A stretch of 26,466 bases of DNA from CAZBQG01 sp964493945 (GTDB lineage Bacteria; Pseudomonadota; Alphaproteobacteria; Rhodospirillales; UBA2165): positions 1-26,466 of the forward strand of contig CAZBQG010000023.1 in the NCBI GenBank assembly GCA_964493945.1, in the 5' to 3' direction. The notes under the pieces were generated by a model. That model was not told where the DNA came from, did not search any database, and worked only from the letters and a program-made list of their open reading frames with translations. Position 1 is the stretch's first letter. Every line of letters begins with the position of its first letter. Shown piece by piece: positions 8,609-16,707 of this stretch. The translations under genes and the position numbers were made by a program.

Positions 8609-9366
8609 GGTTGGGCGCTACCGAAATAGGCTTGCAGCACGGTCTGATCGGCGCGGATTTCGGCCCAGCTTCCCTGGGCCAGCACTTTGCCCTGGGACAA
8701 TACAATCACCGGATCGCACATGGCCGCCACCAGATCCATGTCATGTTCGATGATACAGAATGTGTACCCCCGCTCCCGGTTGAGCCGTAAAATGGCATCC
8801 CTCAGCGCCCCCATGAGCGTCGGGTTGACGCCGGCGCCCGGCTCATCCAGGAGCACCATGGTGGCGTCACACATCATGGTGCGGCCCAACTCCAGAAGTT
8901 TTTTCTGACCCCCCGACAGGGCGCCCGCGGGCAGATCACCCACTTCGCTTAATTTAAGAAACTCCATCACCTCGCCCGCCTTGGCCCGGGCTTGATTGTC
9001 CTGGGCGGCGACCATCCCGGGGCGCAGCCAGGCGGTGAACAGATTCTCACCGTTCTGGCCGGGGAAGGCCAGCATCAGGTTTTCCCGCACGCTCATGGCG
9101 GCGAATTCATGGGGCACCTGAAAGGTGCGGACCAGACCTAAATGGAACAGGCGGTAGGGCGCCATACCGGTAATGTCCTGCCCGGTGTAGTGAACGCGCC
9201 CGCCATCGGGTGCCTGGGCGCCGGCGATAATATCGAACAAGGTGCTTTTGCCAGCCCCGTTGGGGCCGATCAGGCCGGTGATGGTTCCTTCTTCGATGGT
9301 CAGGCCGCAGCCTTCCAGCGCGGCGACGCCGCCATAGTTTTTGGTCAGATTTTCAACGGTGATCAT
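8605..9366 (-). CDS. livG: Branched-chain amino acid-type ABC transporter ATP-binding protein LivG
   Basis: The second ATPase of the importer, 253 residues, and the first gene of the operon. Walker A is GPNGAGKST at residues 34-42, the signature is LSGGQKKLLELGRTMM, Walker B is TMVLLDEPGAGVNP and the switch histidine is in FCIIEHDMDLVAAMCD. The PGAGVNP after Walker B and the IEHDM motif mark LivG. The ATG at 9366 is preceded by AAAGGGG at about 10 bases. The order G-F-H-M differs from the familiar K-H-M-G-F order, and the binding protein gene is detached on the opposite strand. The 148 bases upstream are shared with rpiB, which diverges. Confidence 0.94.
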   Translation of the reverse strand: MITVENLTKNYGGVAALEGCGLTIEEGTITGLIGPNGAGKSTLFDIIAGAQAPDGGRVHYTGQDITGMAPYRLFHLGLVRTFQVPHEFAAMSVRENLMLAFPGQNGENLFTAWLRPGMVAAQDNQARAKAGEVMEFLKLSEVGDLPAGALSGGQKKLLELGRTMMCDATMVLLDEPGAGVNPTLMGALRDAILRLNRERGYTFCIIEHDMDLVAAMCDPVIVLSQGKVLAQGSWAEIRADQTVLQAYFGSAQP

Positions 9367-9458
9367 GGCCCAGGCGGTCCCCTTTAGCGTTTACTTTATG
9401 GGCAAGGTGGCCCCCCCGGTCAATGGGGTCAGTATATCCAAGGGGCGAAGGGTTGTGT

Positions 9459-9487
9459 TTGCTTGGCATTGGCTATCGATATATGGT
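9459..9487 (+). promoter_or_regulatory. Candidate sigma-70-type promoter for the rpiB-glyA-rib cluster
   Basis: TTGCTT at 9459-9464, a 17-base spacer, then TATGGT at 9482-9487, which lies 27 bases before the rpiB start. The spacing is ideal but both boxes are imperfect, so this is a weak call. It lies in the only sizeable gap upstream of a gene run that reaches 16626. Confidence 0.35.
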
Positions 9488-9514
9488 ATTTGAGACGGGA
9501 TTTTTGGAGATTCC

Positions 9515-9961
9515 TTGAAATTGCCCGCAAAACCAATTGCCCTGGCCTGCGATCACGGAGGTTTCGAGTTGAAGCAAATTCTGGCTCAGGACCTGGCCGC
9601 CAAGGGCTATGAAGTGCTTGATCTGGGCACTCATAGCGATGATTCGGTGGATTATCCAGATTACGCCCAGGCTTTGGCCAAATCCTTCCAGGAGGGGCAG
9701 GCCGAACAAGGGGTGCTGATATGCGGCTCCGGCATCGGCATGAGCATGGCGGCCAACCGCTACCCCGAAATAAGAGCCGCCCTGGTTCATGACACCAACA
9801 CGGCCGAACTGGCACGTCAACATAATGACGCTAACGTCATTGTTTTCGGCGGGCGCTTTTTGGATGCTGATATGGCCAGGGATTGTCTGCATATTTTTCT
9901 TACCACCGAAAGCGAGGGCGGGCGTCACACCAGGCGTGTCGCCAAACTGTCCCAGCCCTAA
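9515..9961 (+). CDS. rpiB: Ribose-5-phosphate isomerase B
   Basis: RpiB interconverts ribose 5-phosphate and ribulose 5-phosphate in the pentose phosphate pathway. The 148-residue length fits. Visible motifs are IALACDHGGFELK at the N-terminus (Asp13 and His14 in the phosphate/sugar site), the catalytic cysteine C70 in GVLICGSGIGMSMAANR, and H92 in AALVHDTNTAELARQHND. The start is TTG at 9515, with GGAG in a good position upstream; no in-frame ATG stands nearby. glyA begins 27 bases after the stop, as is usual for this pair in alphaproteobacteria. Ru5P is also the substrate of the RibB domain encoded downstream, a plausible though unproven reason for the linkage. Confidence 0.94.
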   Translation: MKLPAKPIALACDHGGFELKQILAQDLAAKGYEVLDLGTHSDDSVDYPDYAQALAKSFQEGQAEQGVLICGSGIGMSMAANRYPEIRAALVHDTNTAELARQHNDANVIVFGGRFLDADMARDCLHIFLTTESEGGRHTRRVAKLSQP

Positions 9962-9988
9962 TTCACCTGAACGAAAGGTCCCGCCTGC

Positions 9989-11332
9989 ATGTCTCTCGCC
10001 GAAGCCAATAGCAAAAACAATTCAGCCGCCTATGACCGCTTCTTCACCGAAGATCTGAGCGAAAGCGATTCGGCCATCGCCAGCGCCATCAATGGCGAGC
10101 TGGGCCGCCTGCAAGATCAGATCGAGCTAATCGCGTCTGAAAATATCGTGTCCCGCGCCGTGCTTCAGGCCCAGGGATCGGTGATGACCAACAAATACGC
10201 CGAAGGCTATCCCGGGCGGCGTTATTATGGCGGCTGCGAATATGTGGATCAGGCGGAAAGCCTGGCCCAAGAACGCGCCCGCGCTTTGTTTGGCTGCGCT
10301 TACGTTAATGTGCAGGCCCATTCGGGCTCCCAGGCCAATCAATCGGTGATGATGGCCTTGATGAAGCCGGGCGAAACTATTTTGGGCCTGTCATTGGCCG
10401 CCGGCGGGCATCTGACCCATGGGGCCAAGCCCAACCTGTCGGGAAAATGGTTCAACGCCGTGCAATACGGGGTGCGGCCCGATGATCATTTGATCGATTA
10501 CGACCAGGTCCGGGATTTGGCCCGGGAACACAGCCCCAAGATCATCATGGCCGGCGGCTCAGCCTATCCCCGGATCATTGATTTCGCCAAATTTAAAGAC
10601 ATTGCCGACGAGGTGGGGGCCTCCCTGGTGGTGGATATGGCCCATTTCGCCGGGCTGGTGGCGGGCGGTGCTCACCNNNNNNNNNNCAATCCCATGGAAT
10701 ATGCCAGGGTGGTGACCACCACCACCCACAAGACCCTGCGCGGCCCCCGGGGCGGCATGGTTTTGAGCAATGACGAGGATCTGGGTAAAAAGATCAATTC
10801 GGCCATATTCCCGGGCCTGCAGGGTGGGCCCCTGATGCATGTGATTGCGGCCAAGGCGGTGGCTTTTGGGGAAGCCTCCAGGCCGGATTTCAAGGCCTAT
10901 GCCGGGGCGGTGGTGGACAATGCCAAGACCCTCGCCGCCGTGCTGGCGGAGCGTGGCTGCGATATCGTTTCGGGCGGCACCGATACCCATCTGGTTCTGG
11001 TCGATCTCCGCCCCATGGGGCTGACCGGCAAGCAGGCCGAGGAAAGCCTGGAGCGGGCCGGTATGACGTGTAACAAGAACGGCATTCCCTTCGATCCGGA
11101 AAAACCGACCATTACGTCCGGCATCCGTCTGGGCACTCCGGCGGGCACCACGCGGGGCTTCGGTCCGGGTGAATTCAACCAGATCGGCGAGATGATCAGC
11201 CAAGTCCTGATTGGACTGTCCAAAAACCCAGAAAACGCCGCTGCCAATGCCGGGCCCGAGGGCGAGGCGCGCGGGGAAGTCATTGAATTATGCCGGCGTT
11301 TTCCCATTTACCAAGCCGAGAATTCGGGATAG
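9989..11332 (+). CDS. glyA: Serine hydroxymethyltransferase (interrupted by a 10-N assembly gap)
   Basis: GlyA converts serine and tetrahydrofolate to glycine and 5,10-methylene-THF, using pyridoxal phosphate. The protein is about 444-447 residues. Family sequence runs throughout: DQIELIASENIVSRAVLQAQGS near the start, NKYAEGYPGRRYYGGCEYVD, LVVDMAHFAGLVAGG, and the PLP lysine in VTTTTHKTLRGPRGG. The N run at 10677-10686 falls between GGAH and NPMEY. In the family these are separated by a single proline (GGAHPxP), so the true gap is probably about one base and four unknown residues are not expected. The reading frame is open on both sides in a compatible phase. It follows rpiB and precedes nrdR by 24 bases. 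Confidence 0.95.
   Translation: MSLAEANSKNNSAAYDRFFTEDLSESDSAIASAINGELGRLQDQIELIASENIVSRAVLQAQGSVMTNKYAEGYPGRRYYGGCEYVDQAESLAQERARALFGCAYVNVQAHSGSQANQSVMMALMKPGETILGLSLAAGGHLTHGAKPNLSGKWFNAVQYGVRPDDHLIDYDQVRDLAREHSPKIIMAGGSAYPRIIDFAKFKDIADEVGASLVVDMAHFAGLVAGGAHXXXXNPMEYARVVTTTTHKTLRGPRGGMVLSNDEDLGKKINSAIFPGLQGGPLMHVIAAKAVAFGEASRPDFKAYAGAVVDNAKTLAAVLAERGCDIVSGGTDTHLVLVDLRPMGLTGKQAEESLERAGMTCNKNGIPFDPEKPTITSGIRLGTPAGTTRGFGPGEFNQIGEMISQVLIGLSKNPENAAANAGPEGEARGEVIELCRRFPIYQAENSG
10677..10686. other. Assembly gap of 10 N inside glyA
   Basis: Ten undetermined bases. Flanking bases CACC and CAAT would encode His-Pro-Asn, the family pattern, if only one base (C) were missing. The length 10 therefore looks like a placeholder, the same as at 24073-24082. 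Confidence 0.95.
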
Positions 11333-11356
11333 AGACCCGAGGAAGGACCATAAGCC

Positions 11357-11815
11357 ATGCGTTGCCCTTTTTGCGGTCACAATGATTCACAGGTGAAGGA
11401 TTCGCGCCCAACGGATGACAATGCGGCGATCCGCCGCCGCCGGTCCTGTCCCGCCTGCTCAGCCCGTTGGACAACCTTCGAGCGGGTTCAGCTTCGCGAA
11501 CTGACGATCATCAAGAAGCTCGATAAAAAAGAGCCCTTTGACCGGGACAAGCTGGCGCGTTCCTTGCGCATTGCCTTGCGCAAGCGCCCGGTCGATCCCG
11601 ATCAGGTGGAACGCATCGTCAATTCCATCCAGCGGCGCCTGGAAAGTCTGGGGGAATCAGAAGTCCCCTCCAAGGTGATCGGCGAGATTGTCATGGATGT
11701 GCTGGCCGATCTGGATATGGTCGCCTATGTGCGCTTCGCCTCGGTCTACCGGAACTTCCGCGAAGCCAAGGATTTCGAGGATTTCGTGGGCTCCCTTAGT
11801 GACGAACAAGAGTGA
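11357..11815 (+). CDS. nrdR: Transcriptional repressor NrdR
   Basis: NrdR represses ribonucleotide reductase genes and senses ATP/dATP through an ATP-cone domain. The 152-residue length is typical. The N-terminal zinc ribbon has C3, C6, C31 and C34 (MRCPFC ... SCPAC). The ATP-cone spans about residues 49-139, from LTIIKKLDKKEPFDRDKL to YVRFASVYRNFREAKDF. It lies between glyA and ribD, the standard alphaproteobacterial place. Its TGA overlaps the ribD GTG start. Its own targets, with paired NrdR boxes, would be nrd genes outside the window. Identification is very secure. Confidence 0.97.
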   Translation: MRCPFCGHNDSQVKDSRPTDDNAAIRRRRSCPACSARWTTFERVQLRELTIIKKLDKKEPFDRDKLARSLRIALRKRPVDPDQVERIVNSIQRRLESLGESEVPSKVIGEIVMDVLADLDMVAYVRFASVYRNFREAKDFEDFVGSLSDEQE

Positions 11816-12930
11816 CCAACCCCAACATCGGCCTGGCTCATATGGAGGCCGCCTTGGGACTAGCCCGGCGGGGTCTGGGCCGGGTCTGGCCCAATCCGGC
11901 CGTCGGCTGCGTCATTGCCCATGGCGTGGAAGTGGTGGGGCGCGGCTGGACCCAGCCGGGCGGCCGGCCCCATGCGGAGACTGAGGCCCTGGCCCGCGCC
12001 GGCGAGAGGGCCAAGGGGGCGACGGCTTATGTTACTCTGGAGCCCTGCAACCATCATGGCCGTACGCCGCCTTGCACAGAGGCTTTAATTGGGGCCGGCA
12101 TCGCCCGCGTTGTCGCGGCCATTGAAGATCCGGACGAGCGCGTCGCCGGTGGAGGTGTCAAGCGCCTGGCGGATGCGGGCATCGAAGTAGAGACCGGCCT
12201 GGGGGTGGAGAAGGCCAGGGAAATCAATGAAGGCTATTTCATGCGCGCCCATGAAGGGCGGCCCTTCTTCACCCTCAAGACGGCGAGCACCCTGGATGGC
12301 CGCATCGCCACCCGGGATGGGGAAAGCCAGTGGATCACGGGCGAGAAAGCCCGGGCGCTGGGTCATTTGCTCAGGGCCGAACATGACGCGGTGATGATCG
12401 GTCTGGCCACCGCCCTGGCCGATAATCCACGCCTTACCTGCCGGCTGCCGGGCATGGAGGACCGGTCGGGTCCGCGCATTGTCCTGGATGCCAATCTGGA
12501 ATTGCCTTTGGGCAGTCACCTGGTGGCCGAAGCGGACCAGATACCCACCTGGGTGCTGGCCGTCCAGCCCCAGGATAGGTCGCGCGAAGAAGCGCTAATT
12601 GAGGCCGGTGTCAATGTGATTTATGCACCGCCTAACGAAGATGGCCGCCCGGACCTGGAATGGGCCGCCGTCGAATTGGGCGGGCGCGGCCTGACCCGCG
12701 TTCTGGTGGAAGGGGGCTGGCGGCTGGCGGCTTCCATGATGGAAGCGGAACTGGTGGATCAACTGGCCTGGTTCCGGGCGGCCACGGTGATGGGGGGGGA
12801 TGGAATCGCGGCCGTGGGTGATTTAGGCTTGGCCAGTCTGGCGGGTATGCCCGCTTTCGAATTTATAACCGGCACCGAAGCGGGGCCGGATAAAATGGAA
12901 ATCTATCGCCGGCGGAACGAGGGACCATAA
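11812..12930 (+). CDS. ribD: Bifunctional riboflavin biosynthesis deaminase/reductase RibD
   Basis: RibD carries out the second and third steps of riboflavin synthesis: deamination of the pyrimidine from GTP cyclohydrolase II, then reduction of the ribose side chain with NADPH. The deaminase domain (about 1-145) has the zinc site H54 and E56 in HAETEAL, with C79 and C88 in PCNHHGRTPPC. The reductase domain (about 150-372) has TLDGRIATRDGESQWITG and VLVEGGWRLAASMM. Length 372 is normal. The start is GTG at 11812, overlapping the nrdR stop as GTGA. ribE starts at the base after the stop. No FMN riboswitch is visible before it, and there is no room for one. Confidence 0.96.
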   Translation: MTNPNIGLAHMEAALGLARRGLGRVWPNPAVGCVIAHGVEVVGRGWTQPGGRPHAETEALARAGERAKGATAYVTLEPCNHHGRTPPCTEALIGAGIARVVAAIEDPDERVAGGGVKRLADAGIEVETGLGVEKAREINEGYFMRAHEGRPFFTLKTASTLDGRIATRDGESQWITGEKARALGHLLRAEHDAVMIGLATALADNPRLTCRLPGMEDRSGPRIVLDANLELPLGSHLVAEADQIPTWVLAVQPQDRSREEALIEAGVNVIYAPPNEDGRPDLEWAAVELGGRGLTRVLVEGGWRLAASMMEAELVDQLAWFRAATVMGGDGIAAVGDLGLASLAGMPAFEFITGTEAGPDKMEIYRRRNEGP

Positions 12931-13518
12931 ATGTTTACGGGCATCATCAGCGATTTGGGGAGCGTCAAATCCATCCGCCAGGACGGTGATACGCGGTTTG
13001 AATTTAATACAGGCTACGACGCGGATGGGATCGATATCGGCGCCTCGATTGCTTGTTCCGGAGCCTGTCTGACGGTCACCGAAAAAGGGCCGGGCTGGTT
13101 CGCCGTCGATGCCTCGGCCGAGACCTTGCAAAAAACCATCTTGGGCGATTGGCAGGAAGGCACGGCAGTCAACTTCGAGCGCGCCTTGAAACTGGCCGAC
13201 GAACTTGGCGGGCATTTGGTTTCCGGCCATGTGGATGGCGTGGCCCTGATCTCCGATTGCCAGCCCGAGGGGGATTCACTCCGCTATGAGTTCGAAGCGC
13301 CCGGGAACCTTATGCATTTGATCGCGCCAAAAGGCTCGGTCGCCCTTGACGGAGTGTCGCTGACGGTCAATGAAGTGGTGGATAACCGTTTTGGCGTAAA
13401 CATCATTCCCCATACCCAACAGGAAACCAGTTTCGGCAGTTCCAAAATTGGTCAACGGGTTAACCTGGAAATCGATCTGTTGGCGCGCTATGTTGCGCGC
13501 ATCTTGGGGAAAAGCTGA
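12931..13518 (+). CDS. ribE: Riboflavin synthase alpha subunit
   Basis: This enzyme dismutates two molecules of 6,7-dimethyl-8-ribityllumazine to riboflavin and a pyrimidine that RibH recycles. The protein is 195 residues with two similar lumazine-binding barrels (about 1-95 and 96-190). It opens with the family mark MFTGIISDLGSV. Each half has its substrate motif: ASIACSGACLTVTE in the first, GSVALDGVSLTVNEV in the second, and SGHVDGVALI at the join. The ATG directly follows the ribD TAA (TAAATG). The ribB-type gene follows after 9 bases. Some genomes call this gene ribC. Confidence 0.96.
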   Translation: MFTGIISDLGSVKSIRQDGDTRFEFNTGYDADGIDIGASIACSGACLTVTEKGPGWFAVDASAETLQKTILGDWQEGTAVNFERALKLADELGGHLVSGHVDGVALISDCQPEGDSLRYEFEAPGNLMHLIAPKGSVALDGVSLTVNEVVDNRFGVNIIPHTQQETSFGSSKIGQRVNLEIDLLARYVARILGKS

Positions 13519-13527
13519 GGAGGAAGC

Positions 13528-14661
13528 GTGCCCAATTCTGAATATCTGTCGTCCGTCGAGGAGATCATTGAGGACGCGCGCAACGGGCGCATGTTCATTC
13601 TGGTCGATGACGAAGACCGGGAGAACGAAGGCGATCTGGTCATACCCGCCCAGATGGCTACGCCCGATGCGGTTAATTTCATGGCCACCAATGGGCGTGG
13701 CCTGATCTGTCTTTCCCTGACCGGCGAGCGGGTCGAGGAACTGGGGCTGTCGCTCATGTCGCCGGAAAACGATACGCGCCTGCAGACCGCATTCACGTTG
13801 TCCATCGAGGCTCGCGAGGGGGTGACCACCGGCATCTCTGCGTCCGACCGGGCGCGCACCATCGCCTGCGCCATCGATTCCAGCAAGGGCAAAGACGACA
13901 TCCACTCTCCGGGGCACGTCTTTCCCCTGATTGCGCGGGAAGGCGGCGTCTTGGTGCGCACCGGACATACCGAGGCGGCGGTCGATGTGTCACGCCTGGC
14001 GGGCCTTTATCCGGCCGGCGTGATCTGTGAGATCATGAAAGATGACGGGACCATGGCGCGCCTGCCGGACCTCATCACCTTCGCCCAGCATCACGGGTTA
14101 AAAATCGCCACCATCGCCGATCTGATCGCCTTCCGCCTGGAAAATGACCGCATCGTCAACGCCGGAGTGGAAACCTCCCTGACCAATGTGGATGCGGGTG
14201 ATTTCAGGACCATTGTCTATAATAATGTGGCCTCCAAGGCGGAGCATCTGGCCCTGGTCCGGGGCGATGTGTCGACGCCGGGACCGGTGTTGGTGCGCAT
14301 GCATTCTTTTAACATGTTTGAGGATATTTTCTCGGTGCGCAGGTCAATGTCGCTGCACCGCTCCATGCAGATCATCGCCAAGGAAGGGCGGGGCGCCATC
14401 GTTATGATCCGCTCGCCTAGCCCCGAATCCGTGTCGGTGCGCATCAAGGCCCATCGTGAAAAGCCATCCCCCAGCGCGCCATTGCTCCGCGAATACGGCG
14501 TCGGCGCCCAAATTCTGCTTGATCTGGGCATCAAGGAGATGATCCTGCTGTCCAACAGTGACCGCGAGATCATCGGCCTCAAGGGTTATGGCCTGAGCAT
14601 TGCCGAACGGCGGGGGATCGATCTGGAAAACTTTCATTACAAACTTGAAGGTGAGGAATAA
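13528..14661 (+). CDS. ribB: 3,4-dihydroxy-2-butanone-4-phosphate synthase with degenerate GTP cyclohydrolase II-like domain (RibBX type)
   Basis: The N-terminal domain (about 1-205) makes 3,4-dihydroxy-2-butanone 4-phosphate from ribulose 5-phosphate; its acidic active site is clear in LVDDEDRENEGDLVIPA, with SPGHVFPL and GHTEAAVDVSRLAG further on. The C-terminal domain (about 206-377) is the size of GTP cyclohydrolase II, but the zinc motif is gone. Where RibA has HSECLTGD followed by RCDCG, residues 258-279 read MHSFNMFEDIFSVRRSMSLHRS, with no cysteine. So this is not a working RibBA but resembles the RibBX variant known in Proteobacteria. The start is GTG at 13528 after GAGGAGGAAGC. The real RibA must lie elsewhere in the genome. 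Confidence 0.93.
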   Translation: MPNSEYLSSVEEIIEDARNGRMFILVDDEDRENEGDLVIPAQMATPDAVNFMATNGRGLICLSLTGERVEELGLSLMSPENDTRLQTAFTLSIEAREGVTTGISASDRARTIACAIDSSKGKDDIHSPGHVFPLIAREGGVLVRTGHTEAAVDVSRLAGLYPAGVICEIMKDDGTMARLPDLITFAQHHGLKIATIADLIAFRLENDRIVNAGVETSLTNVDAGDFRTIVYNNVASKAEHLALVRGDVSTPGPVLVRMHSFNMFEDIFSVRRSMSLHRSMQIIAKEGRGAIVMIRSPSPESVSVRIKAHREKPSPSAPLLREYGVGAQILLDLGIKEMILLSNSDREIIGLKGYGLSIAERRGIDLENFHYKLEGEE

Positions 14662-14666
14662 GGAAA

Positions 14667-15131
14667 ATGGCTGAAAGGCCCCTGGTCTTGATCGTCGAGG
14701 CGCGTTTTTACGAAGATGTTGCCGACAGTCTGGCAAAAGGCGCCGAAGCGGTTCTTGAAGCCGCCGGCGTGGATTGTGAACGTATCGCCGTTCCCGGCGT
14801 GTTTGAAATACCCGCGGCAATCAAATTCGCGACGCAAGCCATCAAAGGGGGTGCCGCGGAGCGGGTCTATCATGGATATGTCGCCTTGGGCTGCGTCATC
14901 CGCGGCGAAACAGACCATTACGAACATATCTGCCGCGAGGTGAGCCACGCCTTGATGAATTTCACCATCGAGGAACAGGCCCCCCATGGGTTTGGCATCC
15001 TGACTTGTGAAAACCGGGATCAGGCCTGGGAACGGGCCGATGTGAAGCAGCGCGATATTGGCGGCCGGGCAGCCACCGCCTGCCTGCGCATGATGGAGCT
15101 CAAGGACCAGTTCCTGCCAGCCTCGCGATGA
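14667..15131 (+). CDS. ribH: 6,7-dimethyl-8-ribityllumazine synthase
   Basis: RibH joins dihydroxybutanone phosphate (from the upstream enzyme) with the RibD product to make lumazine, the substrate of RibE. The length of 154 residues is typical. Motifs seen are VEARFYEDVADSLAKGA at the N-terminus, VPGVFEIPAAIKFA, and GCVIRGETDHYEHI with the catalytic histidine H84. The late segment FGILTCENRDQAWERA is also usual. AATAAGGAAA precedes the ATG, 5 bases after the ribB stop. Its TGA overlaps the nusB ATG. Members of this family assemble into pentamers or 60-mers; which applies here is not visible. Confidence 0.96.
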   Translation: MAERPLVLIVEARFYEDVADSLAKGAEAVLEAAGVDCERIAVPGVFEIPAAIKFATQAIKGGAAERVYHGYVALGCVIRGETDHYEHICREVSHALMNFTIEEQAPHGFGILTCENRDQAWERADVKQRDIGGRAATACLRMMELKDQFLPASR

Positions 15132-15637
15132 CTGCCGGTACCGCACTCAGCGGGGAAAGCCCGCACGCGGCCAACAGCTCCGCCCGTTTGGCCGCCGTGC
15201 AAAGCCTCTATGAAATCGAAATCAGCGGCGCCGCCCTGGATCAGATCCTGGAGGATTTTCTCGAACATCGCTGGGCGGCGGCGGGCAACGAAAAACTGGC
15301 CGAGGCCGACCGCCGCAAATTCGTCGAATTGATCCGGGGCGTCACCGAAGACAAAGCAAAGCTGGACGAGATGCTGGTCGGGGCCTTGGCTCCTGATAAT
15401 GAAAATGCGCGCCTGGATAAGGTTCTCAGGACAATCTTGCGGGCCGGCGCCTGGGAGTTGGCCTACCGGCCCCGTCTGCCCCTGGCCGTGATCGTCGATG
15501 AATATGTGGAATTGTGCCATGCCTTCCATGGCGGCAACGAACCCAAGCTGGTGAACGGCGTTCTCGACCGGCTGGGCAAAATATTGCGCCCACCCACTTC
15601 GAATGAAAATAGTGAGGAGCCGGAGGCGGACAAGTGA
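15128..15637 (+). CDS. nusB: Transcription antitermination factor NusB
   Basis: NusB pairs with NusE (ribosomal S10) on boxA RNA to prevent early termination in rRNA transcripts. The 169-residue all-helical protein shows ANSSARLAAVQSLYEIEISGAALDQILEDFLEHR at the N-terminus, the conserved RNA/S10-binding face, and ILRAGAWELAYRPRLPLAVIVDEYVELCHAFHGG at the C-terminus, the strongest family signature. Its ATG overlaps the ribH stop and its stop overlaps the thiL GTG, both by 4 bases. ribH-nusB linkage is widespread in bacteria. The acidic tail SNENSEEPEADK is not conserved. Confidence 0.95.
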   Translation: MTAGTALSGESPHAANSSARLAAVQSLYEIEISGAALDQILEDFLEHRWAAAGNEKLAEADRRKFVELIRGVTEDKAKLDEMLVGALAPDNENARLDKVLRTILRAGAWELAYRPRLPLAVIVDEYVELCHAFHGGNEPKLVNGVLDRLGKILRPPTSNENSEEPEADK

Positions 15638-16626
15638 ACGCCCGGCCCGGCGAATTTGAACTGATCCACCGCTTTCTGGCGCCTTTGGCCAGCAAAGAGC
15701 CCGGCGCCTTGGGGCTAAGCGATGACGGCGCCGTGCTGGGTATGGAGGACGGCGATGATCTGGTGGTGAGCACGGACAGCCTCATCAGCGGTGTGCATTT
15801 TCTCCCCGACGATCCGGCCCCGCTCATCGCCGCAAAATTGCTCCGTGTCAGCCTTTCCGATCTTGCTTCCATGGGCGCCATGCCCTGGGCGTACACATTG
15901 AACCTGGCCCTGCCCGAAGATTGGGATGTGGCCTGGATGGAAGGTTTCGCCGGTGGGCTGGAGACCGATCAGGCATTGTTCGGCATAAATTTGATCGGCG
16001 GCGATACGGTTGCCACCAATGGCCCCCTCAGCTTCAGCCTGACGGCCATGGGCAAGGTGGAGAAGGGGCGCGCCTTGCGCCGTTCGGGCGCCCGGCAGGG
16101 AGATGGCATCTGGGTGTCGGGCACCATCGGCGATGGGTTTTTGGGCCTTCTGGCCCGCAAAGGTGGCTTAAAGGAATTGCCCGCCGATGATCGCGAATTC
16201 CTTATTTCGCGCTTTCAGGTTCCCCGCCCGCGGCTTGATTTGGGCCGACGGCTGACGGGGCTGGCCAACAGCGCCATCGATCTGTCCGATGGGCTGGTAT
16301 CTGATTTGGGCCATCTCTGCGAGGCTTCCGGCCTGGGCGCGGAGGCCGAGGGTGGGCTCATCCCCTTATCCCCCGCCGCCCGGCGCGCGCTCGATATGGG
16401 GCTGGCCGGATTGGAGGGGCTGATCACCGGAGGCGATGATTTCGAATTGCTGTTTAGCGTCCCGCCGAAAGAAGAAGCGGAACTGGCCGCCTGGTCATTG
16501 ACCGATCAGTCCGGTTCCCTGAGCATTTGCAAAATCGGCACCATAAAGGCCGGCCCGGGGGTGCGGGTGCTTGATGGGGAGGGTGCGGCCCTTGATCTGA
16601 CTGACACCGGTTACAGGCATTTTTGA
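15634..16626 (+). CDS. thiL: Thiamine-monophosphate kinase
   Basis: ThiL phosphorylates thiamine monophosphate to the active cofactor thiamine diphosphate, using ATP and magnesium. The protein is 330 residues of the PurM/ThiL (AIR synthase-related) fold. Seen motifs are LSDDGAVLG with the metal-binding aspartates, STDSLISGVHFLPDD, AKLLRVSLSDLASMGAMPWAY, the INLIGGDTVATNGPLSFSLTAMG region, and ITGGDDFELLFSV near the C-terminus. The start is GTG at 15634, overlapping the nusB stop as GTGA. nusB-thiL is a common pair. It closes the run of genes that began at rpiB; an 81-base gap with a likely promoter follows. Confidence 0.95.
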   Translation: MNARPGEFELIHRFLAPLASKEPGALGLSDDGAVLGMEDGDDLVVSTDSLISGVHFLPDDPAPLIAAKLLRVSLSDLASMGAMPWAYTLNLALPEDWDVAWMEGFAGGLETDQALFGINLIGGDTVATNGPLSFSLTAMGKVEKGRALRRSGARQGDGIWVSGTIGDGFLGLLARKGGLKELPADDREFLISRFQVPRPRLDLGRRLTGLANSAIDLSDGLVSDLGHLCEASGLGAEAEGGLIPLSPAARRALDMGLAGLEGLITGGDDFELLFSVPPKEEAELAAWSLTDQSGSLSICKIGTIKAGPGVRVLDGEGAALDLTDTGYRHF

Positions 16627-16631
16627 AATTA

Positions 16632-16660
16632 TTGCCCAGAAAATATGAAGGGGATTATAC
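16632..16660 (+). promoter_or_regulatory. Candidate sigma-70-type promoter before the FliL-like gene
   Basis: TTGCCC at 16632-16637, a 17-base spacer, and TTATAC at 16655-16660, 48 bases before the next ATG. The boxes and spacing are reasonable, and the site sits in the first gap after a long overlapping operon. No experimental support. Confidence 0.45.
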
Positions 16661-16707
16661 TGCCATGGCGCCCCGTTTGACCGGCGTGACAAAAAAAGGT
16701 CCGTTCC

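Noticed and set aside
11812..14666. FMN riboswitch controlling the rib genes
   Set aside because: The rib genes overlap or are separated by at most 9 bases; there is no leader in which an RFN element could fit.
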